From: DATDAH01 sp036525535
GTDB taxonomy: Bacteria; Actinomycetota; Acidimicrobiia; Acidimicrobiales; DATDAH01
Assembly: GCA_036525535.1 (NCBI GenBank)
Contig: DATDAH010000366.1
Span: forward strand, 1 to 24,027
Direction: 5' to 3'
DNA: 24,027 bases
This document shows, piece by piece, positions 7,334-17,467 of this stretch. Made by a program: the position numbers and the translations under genes. Within the stretch, counting starts at the first letter, position 1, and every line of letters starts with the position of its first letter. Under the pieces are notes generated by a model. That model worked only from the letters and a program-made list of their open reading frames with translations, was not told where the DNA came from and did not search any database.

Positions 7334-7424
7334 GTCGCTTCAACTCCGAGTCTGCGGACCCGCGCCCGCGGGGGGTAGAGCCATAGGTCCTGTCCTCGAG
7401 CCGGGTGCGGGGGGTGCGGTGGGC

Positions 7425-8846
7425 TCAGCCGGTGAAGGGTGGGGCGGCCCCGACGGGCCCAGTGGCCGGCGTGGGCGGAGGCGTCGGCTCGCCGAAGTCC
7501 GGCTCGGTCTGGGGCCGGGGGAGGGGCTGGCAGGCGCTGCCCGCCGCCGGCAGTCCGGGCTCGGGCAAGGCGGGCGGGTCGAGGAAGCCGGGGTTGGCGA
7601 AGTCGAAGCAGTCGAGGAGGTCGTCGGCGTTGGCGTCCCGATAGGTCATCGCGCCGAGGTTGAACTTCGTCTCGATGAACTTGAGGATCGACGTGTGGTC
7701 GTGGACCACGTGGGACACGTAGTTGGCCTTGGCGAACGGGGAGATGACGAAGCCCGGGACCCGGGGCCCGAGCACGTCGAAGGCGCCGGGCTCGTCCGGG
7801 GGCACCGTGATGCGGGGAGCGATGCCGTCGGGCTTGACGGCGTCCGGCGGCGGGACGTGGTCGTAGTACCCGCCGTGCTCGTCGTAGGTGAAGAAGAGCA
7901 CGGTTCGCTCCCACGTCGGGCTGTGCAGGACCGCATTGATGATCGACGCGCTGTAGGCCTCGCCGTTCTGCACGTCGGCGGGCGCCTCCTCGGTGTAGGT
8001 CTCGGTGCCGGGGCTGATGATGCTGACCTGCGGCAGGGTCCCTCGGGCGCAGTCGACGAGGAAGTCGTTGAAGGTCTTGATGCGGTCCTGGTGGGCGAAG
8101 CCGAATGTGGGGAAGACGAGGATGTCGGCGAGATCGATGGCGTAGTCGTTCCAGGAGATGCCGTGGCGGTTCAGGCGCTCCCAGATCACGCCGTTGGGCG
8201 CCACCGGGGTGGCCAGCACCTCGTTGACGTCGGTGGACACGATCCCGACCGACGTGGCCGCCTGCAGGAACCGGCGGTTGGGAAACGTCTGGCACGGCGC
8301 CGAGCAGAACCACCGGTCACACAACGGGAAGGTCTCGGCCAGGCCCCAGTAGAAGGGGAGGGTGGCATCGTCGTAGTACTGCATCGAGCCGCTCTCGCCG
8401 TCGGCCGCGGACACGAAGCCGTCCATCGCCCCACCGTTCATCGAGAGGTGCGTGTCGTTCCAGCTCTGGCTGGCGGTGGTCGTGGTCTCACACCTGCTGC
8501 TGGCCGGGAACACCGGAACCGGGTTCCCGTCCAGGTCCGGGTTCGCGTTCGTAGGGACACCGTTGACGTCGAGCGTGAAGCCGTCGCCCCGTCCGAGCAT
8601 GCCGAAGTAGTGGTCGAAGGACCGGTTCTCCTGCATGTAGATGACGATGTGCTCGACCTCGGGCATCGACTCGGTCCCGGCGGGCAGGTTGGGGAACGGC
8701 CTACTGCCGGGGGGCCGCACCTGGCCCTGTCCGAAGACGTTGGCCAGCCGGCGGGCCCCGAAGGCCGTGGCCGCGGCCGTGGCCGCGGAGGCCTGCAGGA
8801 ACCGCCGCCTCGACAGGTCGAATCTCACCCGCTGCGCTCGATCCAC
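7425..8846 (-). CDS. Tat-exported phosphoesterase, phospholipase C-like
   Basis: A 473-aa secreted enzyme of the phosphoesterase family that includes bacterial phospholipases C and acid phosphatases (PF04185). The N-terminus carries a Tat signal, SRRRFLQASAATAAATAFGA (residues 12-31), indicating export of the folded protein. Family signatures: HIVIYMQENRSFDHYFGMLG (66-85, with ENRSFD), the middle FFTYDEHGGYYDHVPPP, and a late HDHTSILKFIE segment; these supply the metal and phosphate ligands. The last 35 or so residues are rich in proline (PTPPPTPATGPVG), likely a disordered tail. GTG 8846 follows AGGGGA at normal spacing. It lies 66 bp downstream of the PIG-L gene on the same strand. Phospholipase C is the best guess; a different phosphoester is possible. 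Confidence 0.9.
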   Translation of the reverse strand: MDRAQRVRFDLSRRRFLQASAATAAATAFGARRLANVFGQGQVRPPGSRPFPNLPAGTESMPEVEHIVIYMQENRSFDHYFGMLGRGDGFTLDVNGVPTNANPDLDGNPVPVFPASSRCETTTTASQSWNDTHLSMNGGAMDGFVSAADGESGSMQYYDDATLPFYWGLAETFPLCDRWFCSAPCQTFPNRRFLQAATSVGIVSTDVNEVLATPVAPNGVIWERLNRHGISWNDYAIDLADILVFPTFGFAHQDRIKTFNDFLVDCARGTLPQVSIISPGTETYTEEAPADVQNGEAYSASIINAVLHSPTWERTVLFFTYDEHGGYYDHVPPPDAVKPDGIAPRITVPPDEPGAFDVLGPRVPGFVISPFAKANYVSHVVHDHTSILKFIETKFNLGAMTYRDANADDLLDCFDFANPGFLDPPALPEPGLPAAGSACQPLPRPQTEPDFGEPTPPPTPATGPVGAAPPFTG

Positions 8847-8912
8847 GTCGTCCCCTGGCCCTTGCTCCGCGAGGGCGAACCGTAGACCTTCGGCGTCAGG
8901 GCCGACGGCTCC

Positions 8913-10025
8913 TCAAGCGAAGAGGTCGGTGGCGGGCTCGAGGCGGGGCTGGGCCTGCACGAACCACTCGTGGCCCATCATCGCCTCGAGCAGCCATCGC
9001 GGGAACATGTCGGGGTCGATGGGGTACTGCGTGCGGTGGGCGGCGAGAGCGGCCATCTTCCGGTCGATGACGGGACGCACGTCGATGACCGCGGTCGCCC
9101 CGGAGGCCGGGTCGACCTCGTCGGTCCCGTCGACCAGGCCCGGCCGCGCGGAGGTGGCGCCCCGCCCGGCCCATGGTGTGGCGGGGCGGCGGGAGAAGAC
9201 GAGGCAGGTCACGGCTTCGGTGGAGATCACATGGGCGGTGCGGGCCTCCTGGTGGGCCACGCCGAGCTCGCCGAAGAACTCGCCCGGTCCCTGGCGGCGG
9301 ATGATCGTCCGCGACCCGTCGGGCTGGTCCTGGGCCACCTCCACCTCGCCGGCGAGGATGAGGTACAGGGTGTCCGCCTGCTCACCCTGCTCGATGATGG
9401 CCATGCCCGGCGGGAACCAGGCCACCTCGATGTGGTCGTCGGCGTAGCCCACAGCGCTCGTCTCCATCGCGAACAGGGAGAACACCCGGGCGAAGTCGGC
9501 GGGGCCCTCGAAACGTCCCTGCAGCTCGACCAGCCACTCCGCCAGGCGCTCCAACAGCAGGAGGCGGGTCCGCGGGAAGTGCGAGTGGAACAGCCGGATG
9601 TCCGGTCGCCGGGCGCAGGCCGCGGTGACGACGACGCCGATGGTCACGTGGTCGGGATGGCCGTAGAACCCGTCGTCACCGAAGGTGACCACGACGTCGG
9701 GGCCGAACTCGTCGATGACGGCGCCGACCTCCTCGATGAAGGCCTCCTGGTCGAGGCCGGCCAGGGTGCCGTCGACGTGGTCGAGCAGACGGACCTCCTG
9801 CACGCCGAGGCACCGGCAGGCCGCCCGCAGCTCCCGCTCCCGGGCCTCGCCGAGGGTGGCCCGGGTGGCGGAGGCGGCGTCCCGGATCTGGCCGGCCTCG
9901 CCCCGGGTGGCCGACACGATCATGGCCTCGGCTCCGGCATCCACGTAGGTCGCCATCGTCCCGCCGACGCAGAAGACCTCGTCGTCGGGATGGGCGAAGA
10001 CGCCGAGGACGCGACGGGGGGCCAC
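8913..10025 (-). CDS. PIG-L family deacetylase with an inserted cNMP-binding domain
   Basis: A 370-aa protein. Residues 1-165 are a PIG-L/LmbE deacetylase core: AHPDDE (H12, D14, D15) and GHPDH (H123, H126) are the zinc ligands and catalytic Asp. The family removes N-acetyl groups from sugar conjugates (as in MshB of mycothiol synthesis). Residues about 200-280 are a cyclic-nucleotide-binding (CRP-like) domain: FPPGMAIIEQGEQADTLYLIL followed by the phosphate-binding cassette GEFFGELGVAHQEARTAHV with its Glu and Arg. After it, residues 312-356 resume PIG-L sequence (AVIDVRPVIDRKMAALAAH...GHEWFV), the usual C-terminal helix region. The cNMP domain is therefore inserted, not simply appended. GTG start is one base after the stop of the MFS-cNMP gene. 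Substrate and ligand unknown. Confidence 0.88.
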   Translation of the reverse strand: MAPRRVLGVFAHPDDEVFCVGGTMATYVDAGAEAMIVSATRGEAGQIRDAASATRATLGEARERELRAACRCLGVQEVRLLDHVDGTLAGLDQEAFIEEVGAVIDEFGPDVVVTFGDDGFYGHPDHVTIGVVVTAACARRPDIRLFHSHFPRTRLLLLERLAEWLVELQGRFEGPADFARVFSLFAMETSAVGYADDHIEVAWFPPGMAIIEQGEQADTLYLILAGEVEVAQDQPDGSRTIIRRQGPGEFFGELGVAHQEARTAHVISTEAVTCLVFSRRPATPWAGRGATSARPGLVDGTDEVDPASGATAVIDVRPVIDRKMAALAAHRTQYPIDPDMFPRWLLEAMMGHEWFVQAQPRLEPATDLFA

Positions 10026-10026
10026 G

Positions 10027-11688
10027 TCAGATCCCGACCCGGGCCGGGTGGTAGTCGGCCAGGTGCTGGGCCACGACCTCGTTGGCGGCTTCGTGGGTCG
10101 TGCTGTGACCGGTCACCACCTCGAGGAACACCTGTCGCTCGATCTCCATGACGACGAGATTCTCGCGGGCTCGGACCGTCGCGGTCCGGGGAACGTCCCG
10201 GAGGAGGGCGATCTCGCCCACCCCGGCGCCCGGCCCGATCGACGCCACGGTCTCGCCGTCGCCGATGACGTCGGCCTCGCCGGCCACGATCACGAAGAAG
10301 CTGTCCCCGCGACCGCCCTGCCGGCACAGATCGGACCCGGCCGCGACCGGATGGGTGTCCACCCGGGAGGCCAGGTACTCGATGCTCGGCACCGGGAGGA
10401 GCTGGAGCATCGGGGTCCGGCGCAGGGCGTCGATCTCGTCGTCGCGGACCCCGAGTCGTTCGTCGAGCGCCACGAGGGGGCGCCAGGCCAGGAGAGCGAT
10501 GACGGGGAGGAGGGCGCCGGTGGCGATCATCGCCCCCTCCAGTCCGAGGAGGGCGATGACCACAGGGGTCAGGGCCGAGCCGAGGGCGACCCCGATGGTG
10601 ATGATGCTCTCGAACACCCCGAACACCCGGGTCAGCACGTCGTCGCGCACCAGCCGAACCGGCAGGGTGAAGAGGGGCACGTCGATGATGGTGTTGGCCA
10701 CGCCGATGACGGCGATGACGGCGAACGCCACTGCAGTGACGGGCACGGCGCCGATGACGGCGAGCGGGGCGCCCCACAGCACGAGGGCGATCATCAGCCA
10801 GACCCCGAGGTGCCGACTGCCCACCAGCAGGGACACGCCGAGGGCCCCGATGAGGCCACCGACGCCGACGGCGGCGGTCAGGGCGGCGACGCCCGAGTCA
10901 CCGAGGTCCAGGAGCTCGAAGGCCATGACCACCGTGAACACGTTGAGCGAGCCCCGGACGTAGGTCTGGGCGAAGCCGAGCCCGAAGAGCAGTCGGAGAT
11001 CGCGGTGCCCCGCCACCGCCTTCAGCCCGTCGGCCGTCCCCTCGACGAGGCGGGACCGCTCCGTCGGTTCGGTGCGGGCCGGGGCGTCGTAGTCGATCCG
11101 CAGCAGGAGACCGGCCGCCATCAGCGAGAACACCGCCGCCGCGCCGAAGGCCGCCGCCGGCCCGCTGGCGGCGAGGAGGGCGCCGGCTACGACCGGCCCG
11201 ACCAGTGTGGCCAGCGACTCCAGCACGCCTCGCACGACGTTGGCGCCGGTCAGTTCGGCCGTCGTCGTGCAGAGCAGGGGCAGCAGCGACGAGTGCGTGG
11301 GGCGGAACACCGTGAACGCCGCGGTGGCCAGGACGACGAGGGCATACATGAACACGTGGGGGGCGTCGACGGCGAGTACGACGGCGGCGCCTCCGATGGT
11401 GACCGCCCGGAGGATCGACACGGTCGCCAGGGCCCGCTCCCGTCGTGTCCGATCGGAGTAGGCGGTGATGACGGGCGTGCCGACGGCCGAGGGGACCATG
11501 CGTATGAGGGCGACCAGGCCGACGCCGGCCGCCCCGCCGTCGTCGAAGGCCACCACGGCGAGGGCCACGGTGACGGCCCACTCGCCCGTGAGGGCGGCGG
11601 CGAACGCCAGCTCCGCCCGGCGCAGCTGGGGGCGGGCGAACACCGCCCGGGCCGCACCCAAGGACGCCCCCAGGCGCTCCCCCCTCAT
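10027..11688 (-). CDS. MFS transporter with C-terminal cNMP-binding domain
   Basis: A 553-aa protein. Residues about 20-410 are a major facilitator with roughly 12 hydrophobic helices and the loop-2/3 signature YSDRTRRERAL near residue 80. From about 422 to 530 there is a cyclic-nucleotide-binding domain: VAAGSDLCRQGGRGDSFFVI, then GAGVGEIALLRDVPRTATVRA, which keeps the Glu and Arg of the phosphate-binding cassette. The transporter part resembles MFS efflux proteins; the cargo is unknown. The fusion suggests transport gated or localised by a nucleotide, or a structural use of the fold. ATG 11688 is supported by TAGGTT 6 nt upstream (leaderless). The next gene, PIG-L with a second cNMP domain, starts one base after this stop, so the two form one unit. 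Confidence 0.88.
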   Translation of the reverse strand: MRGERLGASLGAARAVFARPQLRRAELAFAAALTGEWAVTVALAVVAFDDGGAAGVGLVALIRMVPSAVGTPVITAYSDRTRRERALATVSILRAVTIGGAAVVLAVDAPHVFMYALVVLATAAFTVFRPTHSSLLPLLCTTTAELTGANVVRGVLESLATLVGPVVAGALLAASGPAAAFGAAAVFSLMAAGLLLRIDYDAPARTEPTERSRLVEGTADGLKAVAGHRDLRLLFGLGFAQTYVRGSLNVFTVVMAFELLDLGDSGVAALTAAVGVGGLIGALGVSLLVGSRHLGVWLMIALVLWGAPLAVIGAVPVTAVAFAVIAVIGVANTIIDVPLFTLPVRLVRDDVLTRVFGVFESIITIGVALGSALTPVVIALLGLEGAMIATGALLPVIALLAWRPLVALDERLGVRDDEIDALRRTPMLQLLPVPSIEYLASRVDTHPVAAGSDLCRQGGRGDSFFVIVAGEADVIGDGETVASIGPGAGVGEIALLRDVPRTATVRARENLVVMEIERQVFLEVVTGHSTTHEAANEVVAQHLADYHPARVGI

Positions 11689-11694
11689 GAGGTC

Positions 11695-11700
11695 AACCTA
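11695..11700 (-). promoter_or_regulatory. Putative leaderless -10 element for the MFS-cNMP gene
   Basis: The minus strand reads TAGGTT, then 6 nt, then ATG 11688. This fits the TANNNT leaderless pattern found before other genes here. It lies in the 89-bp gap after the TDT channel gene, so the MFS/PIG-L pair may be transcribed separately from the long operon upstream. No clear -35 box is seen. Confidence 0.42.
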
Positions 11701-11777
11701 CGACGGGACGGGCACGGCCTGTAGGGGGCCAGCACGACGGAGGAGGGGCGGCCACCACCCCATCGACCGGCTGGTCC

Positions 11778-12833
11778 TCACGACCCGGCCCGCAAAGCCC
11801 TCTCCGTCGCGGTCAGGCCGGCGTGGACGAGCCCGATGAAGGTCGCGGTCCAGGCGAGGAGCGCCACGGCGAGCGTGACCTTCGGCAGCCAGGCCAGGAC
11901 CTCGAGCTCGAGCGCGGCTCGCATGCGGAAGGTGGCGGCGCCGTACATGCCGAGGGGGAACACCATCGACCAGTAGGAGGGGTGGTAGCGCAGCGGTACG
12001 CGGCGTACGACGTGGCGCCACACGCCGATGGCGATCATCAGGGGGAACCAGAACGTGGCCGTGGCCCAAGCCAGCATGACCAGTGCCTCGATGGCAGGGC
12101 CAAGGCGGTCGATCCGGACCGAGACGGGTGCAGCCCCGAGGAGGTTGGAGCCGGCCAGGACGGTGATGGCGACGGCACCGGCCGCTATCCAGGCCGGTGG
12201 GTCGGCCTCGGTCGGCTCCAGGTCCTGGAAGGTCCAGCGCTGGAACACCATGGTCATCACGATCAGGTAGAGCACGATCCCGAGCAGGAAGGCACCGATG
12301 CAGGCGAAGGCCAGGCCATCGCTGGGGTGGCGGACGAGCAGGAGGGCGCCGAGCACGGCGATGGACTCCGTCGAGACCGTCAGCAGGAACCACGTCCCGT
12401 TGATGCCGGCCCCCAGGCCGGGCTTCGGGCTCCGGAGGACGACGGCGATCAGCGTGCTGTAGGCCAGCACCGCCCACAGCCCAAGGCTGAACCACCAGAG
12501 GACCCAGGCCAGGTCCCACCAGCCGTGGACGATGGCCGAGGCGCTGCCCAGCACGTTGGTGGCGGCGACGGTCGTGAGGAACGCGAAGCCCTTGGCGTGG
12601 CTGGTGAGGTCGGCCACGAGGAGGCGACCGAACCGGACCAGCCGGAGAAGGGTGAGCACGACCAGGACCCCGTACGCCGCCGCGGCGATCACGTAGAGGC
12701 TGTCGGCCAGCCAGCCGATGTCCTGCTGGAATGCGGCGATGGCGATGATGCCGGTGGCCATCACCATGGCGAAGTAGCCGGGGAACAGCCCGCCGACCGC
12801 CGAGGTGGACCCCGGCGGGTCGCTCGGGGTCAC
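11778..12833 (-). CDS. TDT-family anion channel/transporter (TehA/SLAC1-like)
   Basis: A 351-aa membrane protein with about ten hydrophobic helices, the layout of the tellurite-resistance/dicarboxylate transporter (TDT) family. Characteristic stretches are the start GLFPGYFAMVMATGIIAIA, the middle GINGTWFLLTVSTESIAVLG, and the late WSMVFPLGMYGAATFRM, which lies where the pore phenylalanine helix occurs in TehA/SLAC1. Plant SLAC1 conducts nitrate and chloride; bacterial members have been tied to tellurite, C4-dicarboxylates and sulfite. The GTG start overlaps the stop of the 67-aa membrane protein (GTGA), so it is the last gene of the nitrate-reductase-like run. An anion role, perhaps nitrate or nitrite, is inferred from that context. 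Confidence 0.88.
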   Translation of the reverse strand: MTPSDPPGSTSAVGGLFPGYFAMVMATGIIAIAAFQQDIGWLADSLYVIAAAAYGVLVVLTLLRLVRFGRLLVADLTSHAKGFAFLTTVAATNVLGSASAIVHGWWDLAWVLWWFSLGLWAVLAYSTLIAVVLRSPKPGLGAGINGTWFLLTVSTESIAVLGALLLVRHPSDGLAFACIGAFLLGIVLYLIVMTMVFQRWTFQDLEPTEADPPAWIAAGAVAITVLAGSNLLGAAPVSVRIDRLGPAIEALVMLAWATATFWFPLMIAIGVWRHVVRRVPLRYHPSYWSMVFPLGMYGAATFRMRAALELEVLAWLPKVTLAVALLAWTATFIGLVHAGLTATERALRAGS

Positions 12834-13033
12834 GGCCTGAGATAGCGGAGCAGAGCGGCGGACGCCGCGGCCAGCACGACCGAGACCGTGGCCGTCGCCC
12901 AGGCCAGCGACTCGTCATCGGTCTGGAACGCCTCGACGGCGACGGTGATGAGGAAGACCTGGAACGCCACCAGGATGATGACGTAGAGGGCGAGGGCCGA
13001 GGTGGCCCGGGACGAAGCGGTCGGGACCTTCAT
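12830..13033 (-). CDS. Small two-helix membrane protein, unknown function
   Basis: A 67-aa protein with two hydrophobic helices (about residues 12-35 and 43-63) joined by an acidic loop containing QTDDESLAW, and a basic C-terminus (LLRYLRP). I do not recognise a family. Its ATG at 13033 overlaps the Rieske stop (ATGA) and its TGA overlaps the GTG of the channel gene (GTGA), so it is embedded in a translationally coupled chain, strong evidence that it is real although the frame extends upstream as antisense. It may be a small accessory or assembly subunit of the membrane complex. Nothing in the sequence points to a cofactor: there are no cysteines or histidines. Confidence 0.75.
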   Translation of the reverse strand: MKVPTASSRATSALALYVIILVAFQVFLITVAVEAFQTDDESLAWATATVSVVLAAASAALLRYLRP

Positions 13034-13527
13034 CCGGCCGTACCCAGGGCCCAGATCACGCCGTCGTCGCGGATCTCGAGGTCGATGCGACCGAGGGGTC
13101 GGGTGGGGGGGCCCGAGAGCACGGCGCCGCTGCGGGCGTCGAAGTTGCCCTCGTGGCAGGGGCAGTGCCACCGGCTCTCGTCCGCCTCGTAGAAGACGAC
13201 GCAGCCGAGGTGGGTGCACCTCTGGCTGAAGGCCACGACGTCGCGCTCGTCGAGGCGCACGAGGACGGCAGGCTCGTCCTCGGTGGGGTACCGGAACAGG
13301 TGGGTGGCCCCCACGGCCACGTCCTCGAGGGCCACGATCGCTCGGGGCTCGCCGGTGTTGACGGCCCGCAGTTGGGTCCACACGGCCAGGCCGACGTTGC
13401 CCGCGGCCATCACGCCGGCCCCGGCCACGAGGTAGCGGGCGAACTCCCTCCGGGTGACCGCGTCCTCGGCAGCAGCCTCGTAGGGGAAGTCCCGCTTCCA
13501 GGCCGGCTTTGCGTCCTCGGTGCTCAC
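13030..13527 (-). CDS. Rieske [2Fe-2S] protein, bc1-type, membrane anchored
   Basis: A 165-aa protein. Cluster ligands are C104-T-H106 and C122-x2-H125, in CTHLGC and CPCHEGNFD. The second cysteines of each box (C109, C124) are the disulfide pair found in high-potential bc1/b6f-type Rieske proteins and absent from ferredoxin-type ones. The N-terminus has a twin-arginine-like TRREFARYLVAGAGVMAAG (residues 25-43) followed by hydrophobic sequence, so it is probably exported folded and stays anchored at the outer face. GTG 13527 overlaps the ferredoxin stop (GTGA). In this operon it probably moves electrons at the quinol side or to an outer acceptor; the rest of a cytochrome bc1 complex is absent. 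Confidence 0.93.
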   Translation of the reverse strand: MSTEDAKPAWKRDFPYEAAAEDAVTRREFARYLVAGAGVMAAGNVGLAVWTQLRAVNTGEPRAIVALEDVAVGATHLFRYPTEDEPAVLVRLDERDVVAFSQRCTHLGCVVFYEADESRWHCPCHEGNFDARSGAVLSGPPTRPLGRIDLEIRDDGVIWALGTAG

Positions 13528-14152
13528 CGCACGCCCCCGTCCAGGCCGAACGGGTCATCGAGCCAGGTGCCCGTGGAGCCCTCCAAGGCGTCCAGGGGGC
13601 CGCCGGCGAGGTCGTCGACGACGGTGAGCACCTTGGTCCGCACGCTCTGGCGCCCGAACAGCCAGTTGTCGACCAGGGAGCCCTGGCGAGTCTCCCGGAA
13701 CTCGTCGACCGTGCCGTACCAGAGCGCCTCGCTCGGGCACACGGACGCGCACATGGGGGCGTAGCCCTCGACCGTGCGGTCGGTGCACATGTCGCACTTC
13801 ATCATCTGGTCGAACTCGGCCACGTACTTGGGTACGCCGAAGGGGCAGGCGAGCACGCAGTTCGAGCAGCCGATGCACCGTGGCTTCAGGGCGGACTGCA
13901 CGACGCCGCCCTCCGTCTGCTTTATGGCGTCGGCCGGGCAGACGTGGGCGCACGTCGGATCCTCGCAGTGCATGCAGATCATGGGGGCGGTCTGGGTCGA
14001 CTGCGCCCGATCGACCCGCTCGAGGTGGATCAGGGACCGGCCCCGGTGGGTGCCGCACTCCTCGCAGGCGTGCACGCAGGCCTCACAGCCGATGCACCGG
14101 CTCTGGTCGATGACGAACACCGGTGCGTCGGCGAATCCGTAACGGGTCGGCC

Positions 14153-14156
<4 letters not shown>
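13524..14156 (-). CDS. Four-cluster 4Fe-4S ferredoxin subunit (NrfC/DmsB/NarH-like)
   Basis: A 210-aa iron-sulfur protein with four cysteine groups: C21-x2-C24-x2-C27-x3-C31; C61-x2-C64-x4-C69-x3-C73; C94-x2-C97-x2-C100-x3-C104; C121-x2-C124-x11-C136-x3-C140. This is the electron-transfer subunit pattern of molybdopterin complexes, able to hold up to four [4Fe-4S] clusters. There is no signal peptide, so it faces the cytoplasm. GTG 14156 overlaps the stop of the molybdopterin gene by four bases, and its own stop overlaps the Rieske start. It is expected to link the membrane subunit to the molybdenum enzyme. The 60-residue C-terminal tail lacks cysteines. The assignment is secure; partner specificity is inferred from the operon. 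Confidence 0.94.
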
Positions 14157-16383
<2,227 letters not shown>

Positions 16384-16384
<1 letters not shown>

Positions 16385-17418
16385 CAGCCGAACCCTCCCA
16401 CCCGGGCCGACTGGGCCAGGGTCACACCGGCCCGGCGGCAGCGGGGGCAGGTGTCCTGGTAGTTGCCGCCACTGTCGATGCCATAGTCGAAGCCGACCTG
16501 GGGGAGGACGGCCTGGAGGTCGGCGACCTGCTGGGCGCCGGCGAAGGCCTCGCCGCAGCGGCGGCAGGTGGCGGCGGGACCGTCGGCGTCGGCCTGGCGG
16601 TAGTAGGCCACGCCGAGGTTGCCCGGCCGCTGGAAGATGTGGAACAGCTTGCCGAACGGCAGGTACATCAGGCCGAGGATCACCGTCAGGGCGTGGACGG
16701 TGTTCAGCGCCGAGTAGAAGCGGCCGTCGAGCCAGGTGCTGGACACGGTGAGGAACAAGCCGGTGACCGAGACCGCGAACAGGCCCGCCAGCGCGAGGAA
16801 GTCGTTGCTGCGCTCGACGGCCAGGGCGCCAGGGTCGTGGAGGCGGCGGCGCAGGAAGATGAAGACTCCGGCCAGCACGAGCACGGCGGCGATGTCGAGG
16901 GCGTGGAAGAACAGCCACCCGACGATGCTCTCGGCGTCGAAGCGCACCGTGCCGACCTGGGCCACGAAGACCTGGTAGCGGTCAGCCTCCTGCCCGACGC
17001 TCTCGAAGTGAAGCAGGCCGAGGGTGAGGGGGAACGTCACCAGCGCGGCGAGGATGCAGCCCCAGAACACGAGCTGGTGGGCGAGCCAGCGGCTGCGCGA
17101 GCGCTTCCGGATGAACCCCTGAGCCACGAGCTGGGTGAAGGCCAGGGCGGGCAGGGCGGCGAGGTTCCGCCCCTTCGCCGCCCGGAAGGCCTCCCAGCCT
17201 CGGCGGTTCAGCATCGCCGTCGGCGGCCGCCGCAGCCAGACCGCGTAGCGGTAGGCGACGCCGAACACGGCGAAGACCGTCCCGAACAGGTAGCCGACGA
17301 GCGCGGGGTCGAACCAGACGAGGCGGTCACTGCCGACGAAGGTGACGGCGACCACCACGGCGACCGCGATCAGGCCCCAGCCGACTCCTCGCCGATCCAG
17401 CGGATGCGCAGCCTCCAC
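16384..17418 (-). CDS. Membrane subunit (NarI/cytochrome b-like) with C-terminal zinc ribbon
   Basis: A 344-aa protein with about six hydrophobic helices (roughly 14-30, 40-62, 112-137, 166-189, 207-228, 238-260) and histidines in or near them (H114, H172, H242, H260) that could bind b-type hemes, as in quinol-oxidising NarI/HdrE-like subunits. The C-terminus (280-344) is soluble and has two CxxC pairs, C285/C288 and C324/C327, a zinc-ribbon-like or iron-sulfur site not found in ordinary NarI. GTG 17418 follows GGGGGAAC; the stop overlaps the molybdopterin gene start by one base. Probable role: passing electrons between quinol and the ferredoxin subunit. Heme binding is inferred from histidine placement, not proven. 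Confidence 0.75.
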
Positions 17419-17467
17419 GGTGTTCCCCCGGTCGCCGACCGCACCCTAGGTCGGTGAGCCGGAGTGG

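Noticed and set aside
7344..7424. Possible hairpin terminator after the phospholipase-like gene
   Set aside because: The best pairing is a 5-bp CCCGC/GCGGG stem with no T-tract.
8760..8790. Short repeat GGCCGTGGCCGCGGCCGTGGCCGC-like run in the phospholipase gene
   Set aside because: It encodes the alanine-rich hydrophobic core of the Tat signal peptide and is explained by that, not a separate repeat element.
6366..8885. 839-codon plus-strand open frame opposite the alcohol dehydrogenase and phospholipase genes
   Set aside because: Covers two well-identified minus-strand genes, crosses their intergenic gap, and has no recognisable fold.
16385..16918. Upstream extension of the molybdopterin oxidoreductase frame (start at 16918)
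   Set aside because: The extension overlaps the membrane-subunit gene out of frame and reads as Arg/Pro-rich sequence; the ATG at 16384 overlaps the upstream stop and gives a normal N-terminus.
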